Assembly: GCA_021771675.1 (NCBI GenBank)
Contig: JAETOP010000004.1
Coordinates: 62,001 to 126,000, forward strand
Direction: 5' to 3'
DNA length: 64,000 nucleotides
From: Oscillospiraceae bacterium
GTDB taxonomy: Bacteria > Bacillota_A > Clostridia > Oscillospirales > Oscillospiraceae
Part shown: positions 17,285-23,929 of the stretch, piece after piece
How positions within the stretch are numbered: the stretch's first letter is position 1
Layout of the letters: each line of letters begins with the position of its first letter
Translations under genes and position numbers: made by a program
The notes under the pieces: model-generated
The model's input: the letters and a program-made list of their open reading frames with translations, nothing else
Told to the model about the DNA's origin: nothing
Database searches by the model: none

Positions 17285-17349
17285 AACCGCAAGGTGGCGG
17301 CAGGGTAGTTTTTGATAGTTTCTATTTCCGCCGCCAATTCTCTTCTCCA

Positions 17350-17393
17350 CCCAGCGCGAACCGCTCAGATATGCGGTTTCGCGCTGGGCTTTT
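17350..17393 (+). terminator. Terminator of the GH3 gene
   Basis: Stem CCCAGCGCGAACCGC (17350-17364) pairs with GCGGTTTCGCGCTGGG (17373-17388) with one bulged base, followed by CTTTTCC. Confidence 0.8.
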
Positions 17394-17426
17394 CCTTGCA
17401 TGTACAAAATATTTTTCAACGACCTC

Positions 17427-17455
17427 TTTACAAATGGAATTTTAACTGCTATAAT
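17427..17455 (+). promoter_or_regulatory. Promoter of tRNA-Arg
   Basis: TTTACA (17427-17432), 17-bp spacer, perfect TATAAT (17450-17455), 18 bp before the tRNA 5' end. Confidence 0.8.
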
Positions 17456-17473
17456 ATCTGAGTTGTGAGAAAT

Positions 17474-17549
17474 GCGCCAGTGGCTCAATGGATAGAGCAT
17501 CGGATTCCGGTTCCGAGGGTTGGGGGTTCGAGTCCCTTCTGGCGTACCA
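17474..17549 (+). tRNA. tRNA-Arg (anticodon CCG)
   Basis: 76 nt with encoded CCA. Acceptor stem GCGCCAG / CTGGCGT, D-arm GCTC...GAGC, anticodon stem TCGGA/TCCGA around the loop TTCCGGT (anticodon CCG), T-arm GGGGG-TTCGAGT-CCCTT with the TTCGA core, discriminator A and CCA at 17547-17549. Own promoter and terminator, so a single-tRNA unit. Confidence 0.95.
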
Positions 17550-17584
17550 AAATTGGGCCATCCCATTTGGGATGGCCCAATTTT
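17549..17584 (+). terminator. Terminator of tRNA-Arg
   Basis: Perfect 16-bp inverted repeat (AAAATTGGGCCATCCC, loop ATTT, GGGATGGCCCAATTTT) starting at the CCA end. The right arm doubles as the T-run. Confidence 0.9.
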
Positions 17585-17606
17585 GATTCATCAGAAGGGA
17601 CTCGAA
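17562..17606. repeat. 45-bp direct repeat, copy 1, behind tRNA-Arg
   Basis: Matches 17741-17785 at 40 of 45 bases by hand count. Its last 16 bases (TCAGAAGGGACTCGAA) are the reverse complement of the tRNA-Arg T-arm/3' region with one mismatch. Confidence 0.85.
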
Positions 17607-17612
17607 AGGCCG

Positions 17613-17720
17613 GCCCGGGCAAAGCCCGGGCAAGAAAGTGTCCGGTGGACACTTTCTTAGTCCGTGGGAGAGTCCCCTTTGGTTTGAGACACACCCCGCA
17701 GGGGTGGGGATCAAACCGAA
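17613..17720. other. Array of hairpins between the two tRNA-linked repeats
   Basis: Three consecutive strong palindromes: GCCCGGGC-AAA-GCCCGGGC (17613-17631), AAGAAAGTGTCC-GGT-GGACACTTTCTT (17632-17658), and a two-level stem TTTGGTTTGA...TCAAACCGAA (17678-17720) with inner CACCCC-GCA-GGGGTG. No protein-coding potential that I trust. Could be decayed terminators, an element, or a structured RNA. Confidence 0.6.
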
Positions 17721-17740
17721 GCATACTCATCATGGAGAGC

Positions 17741-17785
17741 CCCATATGGGTCGGCCCGATTTTGATACATCAGAAGGGACTCGAA
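17741..17785. repeat. 45-bp direct repeat, copy 2
   Basis: Second copy of 17562-17606, ending 15 bp before the ATG of the kinase-like gene; includes the same inverted tRNA-derived segment CAGAAGGGACTCGAA. Confidence 0.85.
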
Positions 17786-17800
17786 TTTGGAGAAAACACC

Positions 17801-18301
17801 ATGAAAAATTTATTCCTCATTGGCGGAACCATGGGCATCGGAAAAAGCACCGTGAGCGGGTGCTTAAAGCACAAGCTGCCGAACAGCGTCTTTTTGGACG
17901 GGGACTGGTGCTGGGACGCAGAACCGTTTGTTGTCACCGAAGAAACCAAGAAAATGGTGATGGGAAATATCTGTTTTCTGCTGAACAGCTTCCTCAAGTG
18001 CGGGGCGTATGAAAATATTATTTTCTGCTGGGTCATGCACCAGCAGCCCATTATCGACGAAATCCTTTCCCGGCTGAATCTGGAGCATGCCCGTATTTTT
18101 ACGATTTCACTCACCGGCTCCCGGGAGGAGCTGACCCGGCGGCTGGAAAAGGATATAGAGGCCGGTGTGCGCAGTGCGGATGTGATGGAGAGAAGCCTCG
18201 GCCGCATTCCCCTCTATCAGCAGTTGGATACCATCAAAATCGACACCTCGGGCAAGAGCCCGGAGGAAATTGCGGAGGAGATTCGTTCCCTACTACAATA
18301 A
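17801..18301 (+). CDS. P-loop NTPase / kinase-like protein
   Basis: 166 residues from ATG 17801 with GGAG eight bases upstream; longer in-frame starts would run through the tRNA and hairpin region and are rejected. MKNLFLIGGTMGIGKSTVS carries a Walker A loop (GTMGIGKS, about 9-16). FLDGDWCWD is a plausible substrate-side acidic motif, LTGSREELTRRLEKD resembles the lid of shikimate/gluconate-type small-molecule kinases, and the C-terminus has IDTSGKSPEEIAEEI. Such proteins are annotated as AAA-type or nucleotide-kinase-like ATPases; substrate unknown. AT-richer than neighbours. Confidence 0.75.
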   Translation: MKNLFLIGGTMGIGKSTVSGCLKHKLPNSVFLDGDWCWDAEPFVVTEETKKMVMGNICFLLNSFLKCGAYENIIFCWVMHQQPIIDEILSRLNLEHARIFTISLTGSREELTRRLEKDIEAGVRSADVMERSLGRIPLYQQLDTIKIDTSGKSPEEIAEEIRSLLQ

Positions 18302-18432
18302 AAGACATAGCGGCGATCCTGCCTCTTCCTTGGATAAAATCATTTTACTTTCCCGGGTCAACGTTGTTAAGAAAATTTATGTTGCAAAATAAATTCTCAA
18401 ATGCTACAATCAGAAAAAAGGGGAGAACTGCA

Positions 18433-19362
18433 ATGTCCACAAAATCGTACACACGGCCAGAAAAAGGAGAAAGCCTTTTAGCATTCCCGGATAACTATAC
18501 TGTAATTGACATCGAGACAACGGGCTACGATCCAAGATGGGATGAAATCATTGAACTGGCAGCATTGCGAATTCGTGGCGGGGAGGTGGTTGATTCCTAC
18601 GTTACCCTGGTCAGACCAACCCATGATATTGATGATTTCATTGAAAAGCTAACTGGAATTACAAACCAGCAGCTGCTGACTGCACCCTTCATCCCTCAGG
18701 TACTTCCGGGATACCTGGATTTCATTGGGGATGACATTGTGGTGGGGCATAACGTCCATTTTGATGTAAATTTCATCTATGACGCCTCGGAGCGTTTCTG
18801 TGGCAAACCCTTTCGGAATGATGTTATTGACACGATGCGCCTTGCCCGGCGCATTCTGCCCGACCTTCCTGGACATAGCCTTTCCAATGTGGCTGAGGCG
18901 CTAGGGGTTGTGCGGAAAGGGGAACATCGGGCAGAGATCGATTGCATCACCACCAACGACGTCTTTCAGAAGCTGAAAGAAACCGGGTATGTTTTTCATA
19001 CTGAGAAAAAGGGAGGTTATGCCCATCACACCATAAAGGCGGCAGACGTAACCGCTGAAAAAGGGCTGGAGCAGCCGGACAATCCGTTGTTTGGAAAGGC
19101 CTGTGTGTTTACGGGGGTATTGAGCATCACCCGTAAGGATGCCATGCAGGCGGTCGTTAACATTGGCGGAATCTGCGGGGACAGTGTGACAAAGAAGACA
19201 AATTTCCTGATTTTGGGGAATAATGACTATTGCGTATCCATTAAGGACGGGAAAAGCTCTAAGCAGAAGAAGGCCGAAGCACTGATCCTGAAAGGGCAGG
19301 ACTTGATGATCCTGTCTGAATCCGTATTTTTTGATTATATCAATTACACCGAAAACGACTGA
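18433..19362 (+). CDS. DnaQ-like 3'-5' exonuclease fused to a BRCT domain
   Basis: 309 residues from ATG 18433, which has GGGGAG upstream; an in-frame TTG at 18364 lacks one. The exonuclease (about 20-185) shows the DEDDh set: DIETTG (Asp26, Glu28), VGHNVHFDVNFI and HRAEIDC. The C-terminal ~90 residues (NPLFGKACVFTGVLSITRKDAMQAVVNIGGICGDSVTKKTNFLI) form a BRCT domain like that of bacterial DNA ligase. The pairing suggests a DNA repair or processing nuclease rather than Pol III epsilon. Terminated by a bidirectional hairpin. Confidence 0.9.
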   Translation: MSTKSYTRPEKGESLLAFPDNYTVIDIETTGYDPRWDEIIELAALRIRGGEVVDSYVTLVRPTHDIDDFIEKLTGITNQQLLTAPFIPQVLPGYLDFIGDDIVVGHNVHFDVNFIYDASERFCGKPFRNDVIDTMRLARRILPDLPGHSLSNVAEALGVVRKGEHRAEIDCITTNDVFQKLKETGYVFHTEKKGGYAHHTIKAADVTAEKGLEQPDNPLFGKACVFTGVLSITRKDAMQAVVNIGGICGDSVTKKTNFLILGNNDYCVSIKDGKSSKQKKAEALILKGQDLMILSESVFFDYINYTEND

Positions 19363-19476
19363 AAATTGTATTTTCAATAAGCACTGACGCATCCCATGCC
19401 GGAAAGCTGGATATTGGATTCGAGTAATAATACTAAAATTCTGCTCTCCCGAGTGATGTTGTTCATTAAGTTAAGA

Positions 19477-19513
19477 AAAGCTGGACTTCATAGAAATGTA
19501 AAGTCCAGCTTTT
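19477..19513. terminator. Bidirectional terminator between exonuclease and ferredoxin genes
   Basis: AAAAGCTGGACTT (19477-19489) pairs with AAGTCCAGCTTTT (19501-19513), 11-nt loop; A-run on the left and T-run on the right let it act for both convergent genes. Confidence 0.85.
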
Positions 19514-19549
19514 GACTTAATGACATTGGCCGTCAACTAACCTTTCTTC

Positions 19550-20422
19550 TCATGAATCGGCAGAAGCGCTGCTTTCTCTGGCTTGCTTTTTTCCCTCCTG
19601 GTGCTTAAAGCCCAGCGTCAACGCCTGGGCGGGACAGGCCTGGACGCAGTCGCCGCAGCGGATGCACTCGGGGCTGTTGGGGGTTTTGCTGGGATCCAGG
19701 CACATCCGGCAGGCCCGGGCGCATTTGCCGCAGTGGATACAGCTGTCCGTGTCCAAATCCATGCGGTACAGCGCAAATTTGTTGAACAGGCCGTAGATGG
19801 CCCCCAGGGGGCACAGGTACTTGCAGAAGGGGCGCCAGACCACGAGGCTCCCAATCACAATCACCAGCAGAATCCACAGCTTCCACAGGAAGATGCCTCC
19901 CAGCTGGGCGCGAACCATGCTGTCCCGGGCGGCAAGCAGGATGCCCGCCACCGTGCCGGAAGGGCAGAGGTATTTACAGAAGAAGGGGGTCAGGGCATAG
20001 GTCAGGGGCAGGACAATGACCAGCAGAATCAGGACGGCATATTTGAGATAACGAAGCCACTTATCCCCGGGAAACCGGTTTTTCTTGGGGAGGCCGGGAA
20101 TCAGATGCAGCAGCTCCTGCAAAAAGCCAAAGGGACACAGCAGACCACACACTGCCCGGCCCAGCAGAGCCCCAAAAAACAGCAGCAGGCCCACCACGTA
20201 ATAGGGAAACCGAAATTTCAGGCCGGAGAGGAACCCCTGCAAAGAGCCGATGGGGCACGAGCCCACCGCTCCGGGGCAGGAATAGCAGTTCAGACCAGGG
20301 ACGCACACATTCTTAATGGGGCCCTGGTAGATTTTTCCGGTGAAAAAGCCCCTCCAATGGGCGTTCTGAATCAGGGAGGCGGCGGCCAGAATGCCGAAAC
20401 GTTTTTTATCCAATGCCAACAC
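19550..20422 (-). CDS. NapH/MauN-like membrane 4Fe-4S protein
   Basis: 290 residues from TTG 20422 (GGAG 4 nt upstream; TTG 20416 is an alternative). Five to six membrane segments alternate with cysteine motifs: CYSCPGAVGSCPIG (about 46-59), CGLLCPFGF, CKYLCPSG and CKYLCPLGA, the CxxxCP signature of NapH/CcoG-type proteins. At the C-terminus two classical ferredoxin clusters follow, CIHCGKCARACRMC and CIRCGDCVQACP. It should carry electrons between cytoplasm and membrane. It overlaps the CXXC peptide gene by 17 nt and is the last gene of a redox triad with a TlpA-type thioredoxin. Physiological partner not established. Confidence 0.9.
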   Translation of the reverse strand: MLALDKKRFGILAAASLIQNAHWRGFFTGKIYQGPIKNVCVPGLNCYSCPGAVGSCPIGSLQGFLSGLKFRFPYYVVGLLLFFGALLGRAVCGLLCPFGFLQELLHLIPGLPKKNRFPGDKWLRYLKYAVLILLVIVLPLTYALTPFFCKYLCPSGTVAGILLAARDSMVRAQLGGIFLWKLWILLVIVIGSLVVWRPFCKYLCPLGAIYGLFNKFALYRMDLDTDSCIHCGKCARACRMCLDPSKTPNSPECIRCGDCVQACPAQALTLGFKHQEGKKQARESSASADS

Positions 20423-20543
20423 ACTCCATACAGACTCGAATTGCCTTGTAGAGCACCTGGGTATGCTGACCCTGGAAGAGCCCCACCCCGATGAGGGCCA
20501 GGGCGGCCAGCAGGGTCAGCCAGGCGGGAAGATTCCGTTTCAT
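20406..20543 (-). CDS. CD1871A-family small CXXC membrane peptide
   Basis: 45 residues, too short for most gene finders: MKRNLPAWLTLLAALALIG, one membrane helix (about 7-23), then GLFQGQHTQVLYKAIRV and the final CMECVGIG, i.e. a CXXC motif four residues from the end. This matches the CD1871A-type CXXC peptides of Clostridia. Its ATG overlaps the upstream thioredoxin-fusion stop by 4 nt (ATGA) and its 3' end overlaps the ferredoxin gene; the CXXC codons TGT-ATG-GAG-TGT contain the ribosome binding site of that next gene. Topology and redox role are inferred. Confidence 0.88.
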   Translation of the reverse strand: MKRNLPAWLTLLAALALIGVGLFQGQHTQVLYKAIRVCMECVGIG

Positions 20544-21595
20544 AGCAGCTCCTCCACCAGGGCACACCAGCCGGCGTAGTTCAGCGCTCCGGCGGTAGGG
20601 CCGTAGACGATTGCTCCGGTGCCGTCCAGAACCACGGTGGTGGGGACGTAGCCGGTTTGCATCGAATCAAATTCCTGGACATAGCGCAAAATGGGATAGG
20701 TCACGCCCCTGCGCTCCAGCACCAGCCGTACATCCTCGTCGGCGTCGGGGGTGGAAAACACACCGACGACCTGAACGCCCCGGTCGGCATATTCCTGGCT
20801 CAGCTGCTGCAAAAAGGGCAGCTCCGCCACGCAGGGGCCGCACCAGGGCTCCCAGAAGTTCAGAATGGTCAGGCTGTGCCCGGCGAAAATCTGCTCCGTC
20901 ACGGTGTTCCCCTCAAAATCCGTGGTGGTGAAGGAAACGGCGGGGGCGAAGGAGGGCTGGTCGCTGGTACGATATTCGATCTCATATACCCGGAGGGAAT
21001 CTCCGGCACACTCCACCCGGTAGAGAAAGACGCCGGGGAGCGGCTCCCCTCCGGAGAACCGGGTGAACTTGACAGTTTCCGCTCCCAGGGCCAGGGGGCG
21101 AAGGGAAAAGACATTCTCACCCTGATCGGTCACTTCCAGCAAGGCGCTTTCCGGCTCCCTGCCAATCAGGGTTTCAAATGCCCACTGGGCGCCGTCCTCC
21201 CGGGGCAGAGAGATTTCCGAGCCGGTGAGCACATTCAGCCCCGTGTCCACCATGACCGGCACGGTGAAGGACAGGGACGTCCCCTCTTCCCAGGAGCGGG
21301 CATAGGAGAAGGTGACCTCCGCCTCTCCGGCGGCTGCGCCCCGGATGCGGAAGGCGGCGGTGGCGCCGGCGCCCACCAGGGCCTCGTCCTCCTCCTGAGC
21401 GGTAATGCCCAAGTCTTGAACATAGGCAATTTCCTCGTCAGAGGAAACCGCCTGCCAGGCATAGCCGGTGGAGGGATTGCACTCCAGAGTCAGATCGACG
21501 CAGTGCGGGGCGTCCACCTGGGACTCGGCAAATCCTACGGGGCAGAGGGACAGTGCCAGCAGGGCGGACAGAATCAGACAGAAAATTCGTTTCAT
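20540..21595 (-). CDS. Secreted chagasin-like (I42) / TlpA thioredoxin fusion
   Basis: 351 residues from ATG 21595 (GGAGG five bases upstream; the longer TTG start overlaps that site). Signal peptide 1-23. An I42 protease-inhibitor domain follows with NPSTGYAW (40-47), an LVGAGAT loop and YARSWE, corresponding to the three inhibitory loops of chagasin. Residues ~125-200 look like a second, motif-less copy (GAQWAFETL; FSLRPLALGAETVKF). The TlpA-like domain (about 215-351) has WCGPC (251-255) and a cis-Pro in YVPTTV. A disulfide-active extracytoplasmic protein is expected, linked to the CXXC peptide and ferredoxin protein encoded downstream. Confidence 0.88.
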   Translation of the reverse strand: MKRIFCLILSALLALSLCPVGFAESQVDAPHCVDLTLECNPSTGYAWQAVSSDEEIAYVQDLGITAQEEDEALVGAGATAAFRIRGAAAGEAEVTFSYARSWEEGTSLSFTVPVMVDTGLNVLTGSEISLPREDGAQWAFETLIGREPESALLEVTDQGENVFSLRPLALGAETVKFTRFSGGEPLPGVFLYRVECAGDSLRVYEIEYRTSDQPSFAPAVSFTTTDFEGNTVTEQIFAGHSLTILNFWEPWCGPCVAELPFLQQLSQEYADRGVQVVGVFSTPDADEDVRLVLERRGVTYPILRYVQEFDSMQTGYVPTTVVLDGTGAIVYGPTAGALNYAGWCALVEELL

Positions 21596-21639
21596 AAGGA
21601 CCTCCAAATTTAAGATATGTAATATAAGATATGGGATAT

Positions 21640-21700
21640 AAGATGTAATTAGGAGTTAGGAATTAGGAATTAGGAGTGATGAATTGCTCGGCAAATTGGT
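21640..21700 (+). repeat. TTAGGAAT-type string with downstream unit
   Basis: Four close units of the form ATTAGGA(A/G)T (21647-21677), followed by GCTCGGCAAATTGGTGTTTGGCGG. The same order of string plus G-C-T-(C/T)-GGCAAATTG-R-TGTTTGGCGG recurs at 23798-23906, so both belong to one composite repeat. Preceded by an AT-rich ATATAAGATATG duplication (21613-21646). Confidence 0.75.
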
Positions 21701-21704
21701 GTTT

Positions 21705-21790
21705 GGCGGGCAGGGTCCGCAGCCAATTTCGCCTGGGGCTGGCCTGATGTCGTTTTTTTCCTAACCCGCCCGGTAACGCTTTTGCGGCAC
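21705..21790 (+). repeat. ~80-bp intergenic repeat, second copy
   Basis: Plus-strand copy of the element found inverted at 4517-4598 (shared CCGCAGCCAATT, TCGTTTTT, CCTAACCCGCCCGGT, ACG-TTTTGCG). Confidence 0.75.
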
Positions 21791-21813
21791 GTCGTTGAAT
21801 GGAATCAGGTAAA

Positions 21814-22110
21814 GGCTTCTGAGCAAAGGCTCCCGAAGTGTAAGGGGTAAGCGAAGCGCAGTGGCGGTAGTGAATGACAGCGTAAGTGGACTGTCAGAGC
21901 CGCCACCGGGAAAAGCCGCAGCTTTCCTGGCAGGTTGTAAGCCGTGACTGAGGGACTGTGCAGTAAAATGTTACGAATTCGCATTGGTTTGGGCGAAAAG
22001 GAAATACCTTTCCACATTGGACTTTAAGAGCATTTTAGTGCCTGCTGTACAGTCCCCCAGTCAGCTTCGCTGACAGCCCCCCTTACACAGAGGGGCCTCC
22101 CTCAGAAGCC
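21814..22110. mobile_element. MITE-like inverted-repeat element, copy A
   Basis: ~297 bp with perfect 10-bp ends GGCTTCTGAG / CTCAGAAGCC and longer imperfect terminal inverted repeats (left AAGGCTCCC...GTGTAAGGGG...CTGAGGGACTGTGCAG; right end complement AGGCCCC...GTGTAAGGGGGCTGTCAGCGAAGC...GACTGTACAGCAGGCACT). An extra ~85-bp segment sits inside the left repeat. No ORF. A related copy lies at 23930-24210 in the same orientation. I found no clear target-site duplication. Confidence 0.7.
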
Positions 22111-22159
22111 ATTCCCTTCCACCACACAACGTTCTGCTCAAAAAACGTTACCGGGCGAA

Positions 22160-22232
22160 GCTTATGCGGTAATGACAGATTATCCCCGTGCGAATTGGGG
22201 TGAAGCGCCCTGCGCTTCAAATTACAATTTGC
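22160..22232 (-). repeat. ~70-bp repeat shared with 56849-56920
   Basis: A 27-bp stretch (22203-22229) is identical, in inverted orientation, to 56850-56876; similarity continues through ACCCCAAT and CACGGGGAT. The core GAAGCGC-AGG-GCGCTTC is itself a palindrome. It lies just behind the stop codon of the glucosyltransferase gene. Confidence 0.8.
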
Positions 22233-22252
22233 CGGGTTGCTGAGGGCAATAT

Positions 22253-23776
22253 CTATCGCTGCTGTGTCGAGGAGAGCTTCAGCACCAGGGTGCCGTCGAT
22301 CCAGGCGACGCAGTCCTGCGCCGGAAAGGCGGGAAGATCCGCTGCTTGCTGGGCCAGCGCCTCCCGGCGCTGAGCATCGCACAGACGGATGGGGGACTGG
22401 AGCACGACGGAGAAATAGCTGGCGTAGAAGTCCTCGGTGGTGATGGGGCTGGTGAAGATGGAGCCCACAATTTCATAGGTGTCGGCGTATTCGGGGCGCA
22501 TTTGGAAATCCGGTGTTCCCAGAATTGCCACCTCACTCTGGCCGGGGACATAGCCGGGGATTTGCTCAATCCGGTCGCAGGCCCGGGTCATCAGGGACAA
22601 TGTGGCCTGGCGCTCCTGATCCTTGCGAACGTAGAGCTGGTTGGCAAACCGGGCGCTGGAGAACAGAACCAGCCCGATCATCAGACAGCAGAAGAGAGTT
22701 ATCCCCGGCTTTCCGCTCCGGCGGCACAGCAGCAGGAGCAGCAGATACATCAGCCAGGCGGCGTAGAACATGAGCAGATGAACCCTTCCGTTGCTTAGAA
22801 AGGCGGAGATGTTCATGCCAAAGGGCAGCAACAGAAGCAGAATGACAAACAGAACCTTATTTCCTTTGGAAAGGGGTTTGAATTGGCTCCAAAGAAGGGG
22901 CAGGGCGGCAAGGAACATAAGGGCATTGAACAGGGCGTTGATTCTGGGGGCCTGGGTCACAAACAGCTCCAGCCAGCTGGTGATGGTGGCGAGCAGCAGC
23001 GAGGGGATACTGACACTGTCGTCCAGCATAACCGCCAGGCCATTCTCCTGCTGGGTCGGAGCCACACCGGACAGGGCGCAGGCAATTTTGAAGAAGACCA
23101 GGTACAGAACCCCCGCCGCCGCCATGAGCCCGATGGCACGAAGCCCGTCCAGAAAAACCGTCTTGGCGTCAGCCTTGTCCGCCAGAGCCAGCATGGAGGC
23201 AAAAATCACCAGGCTGATGTATACAGAGATCATGCTCTGGTAAATGCCCAGGACGATCACGAGCAGCGGGATGGCCAGCAGCTGCTGCCAGCCGCCCCGC
23301 CTCCAGCACAGGCTTCCCGCCACCGCCGCCAGCGCCGCAAACAGGTAGGAGTCCAGATCGTGCAGAAAGCTGGCCGCAAGGGCGACGAAGGAGAGGTTGA
23401 CGGTGAAAATACCGCAGGTAAAAATCAACAGCCAGCGCTGCCGGATGTCAAAAAGACAGGCCACCCCCCAGACGGCCAGGGCAGCCCAAAAAAGGGCCAG
23501 CATCCCGCCGAACCAGGGCGCCACGGTCTGCCCCCGGAAGAGGAACTGGTACAGGGGGGCAACAAAACGGCCCAGGGCGATTTTCCATTGGGCGGCAGTG
23601 CCGGAATAATAGCCCATTTCCTGGCAAATCCAGAATTCGTTCATGGAATCGTGGTTGATGGTGAAGTTCAGCAGCCCGTAGCCGTGGACGATGAGCCCAA
23701 GGGCAAAGACGGCGAGGAAAATGGTGGTCAGCCGTTCTTTTTCCTGGCGAAAACGGGAAAGCAGGGAGCTGGTCAT
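22253..23776 (-). CDS. GtrII-like membrane glucosyltransferase-domain protein
   Basis: 507 residues with about ten or more hydrophobic segments and a short C-terminal soluble tail (about 400-507). NHDSMNEFW after the first membrane segment and LGRFVAPLYQF, HDLDSYLFAALAA resemble the Glucos_trans_II (GtrII) family, which adds glucose to surface polysaccharides or lipids from a lipid carrier. GtrA/GtrB partners are not in the window. AAAGGAGGTTTTGCC precedes the start. The gene stands alone between two direct copies of a composite repeat, suggesting a mobile or deletable cassette. Acceptor unknown. Confidence 0.78.
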   Translation of the reverse strand: MTSSLLSRFRQEKERLTTIFLAVFALGLIVHGYGLLNFTINHDSMNEFWICQEMGYYSGTAAQWKIALGRFVAPLYQFLFRGQTVAPWFGGMLALFWAALAVWGVACLFDIRQRWLLIFTCGIFTVNLSFVALAASFLHDLDSYLFAALAAVAGSLCWRRGGWQQLLAIPLLVIVLGIYQSMISVYISLVIFASMLALADKADAKTVFLDGLRAIGLMAAAGVLYLVFFKIACALSGVAPTQQENGLAVMLDDSVSIPSLLLATITSWLELFVTQAPRINALFNALMFLAALPLLWSQFKPLSKGNKVLFVILLLLLPFGMNISAFLSNGRVHLLMFYAAWLMYLLLLLLCRRSGKPGITLFCCLMIGLVLFSSARFANQLYVRKDQERQATLSLMTRACDRIEQIPGYVPGQSEVAILGTPDFQMRPEYADTYEIVGSIFTSPITTEDFYASYFSVVLQSPIRLCDAQRREALAQQAADLPAFPAQDCVAWIDGTLVLKLSSTQQR

Positions 23777-23797
23777 GGCAAAACCTCCTTTGGGGAA

Positions 23798-23906
23798 TTA
23801 GGAGTTAGGAATTAGGAGTTAGGAATTAGGAGTTAGGAATTAGGAGTTAGGAATTAGGAGTTAGGAATTAGGAATGCCGGCTGCTTGGCAAATTGATGTT
23901 TGGCGG
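23798..23906 (+). repeat. Tandem TTAGGAAT string with downstream unit
   Basis: A 14-bp unit (TTAGGAATTAGGAG) is repeated about five times between 23798 and 23873, directly upstream of the glucosyltransferase ribosome binding site, followed by GCTTGGCAAATTGATGTTTGGCGG. Same composite order as at 21640-21710. Confidence 0.85.
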
Positions 23907-23929
23907 TGCGTTGAATGGTGGGGGGCAAT

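Noticed and set aside
15044..17566. 840-residue open frame on the minus strand over the GH3 gene
   Set aside because: It is antisense to a recognisable GH3 protein, has no ribosome site and its composition (His/Gly/Val rich) is that of a complement frame; its C-terminal RRDxNPQ-like neighbours are known tRNA-antisense artefacts.
17613..17720. tRNA or riboswitch
   Set aside because: The hairpins do not form a cloverleaf and no known riboswitch core is recognisable; left as an unexplained hairpin array.
17465..17800. N-terminal extension of the kinase-like protein through the tRNA
   Set aside because: The first ~110 codons translate tRNA-Arg (PVAQWIEHR-type) and hairpin repeats; ATG 17801 has its own ribosome site.
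23798..23873. CRISPR-like repeat array
   Set aside because: The TTAGGAAT units are contiguous without unique spacers, only 14 bp long, and no cas genes are near.
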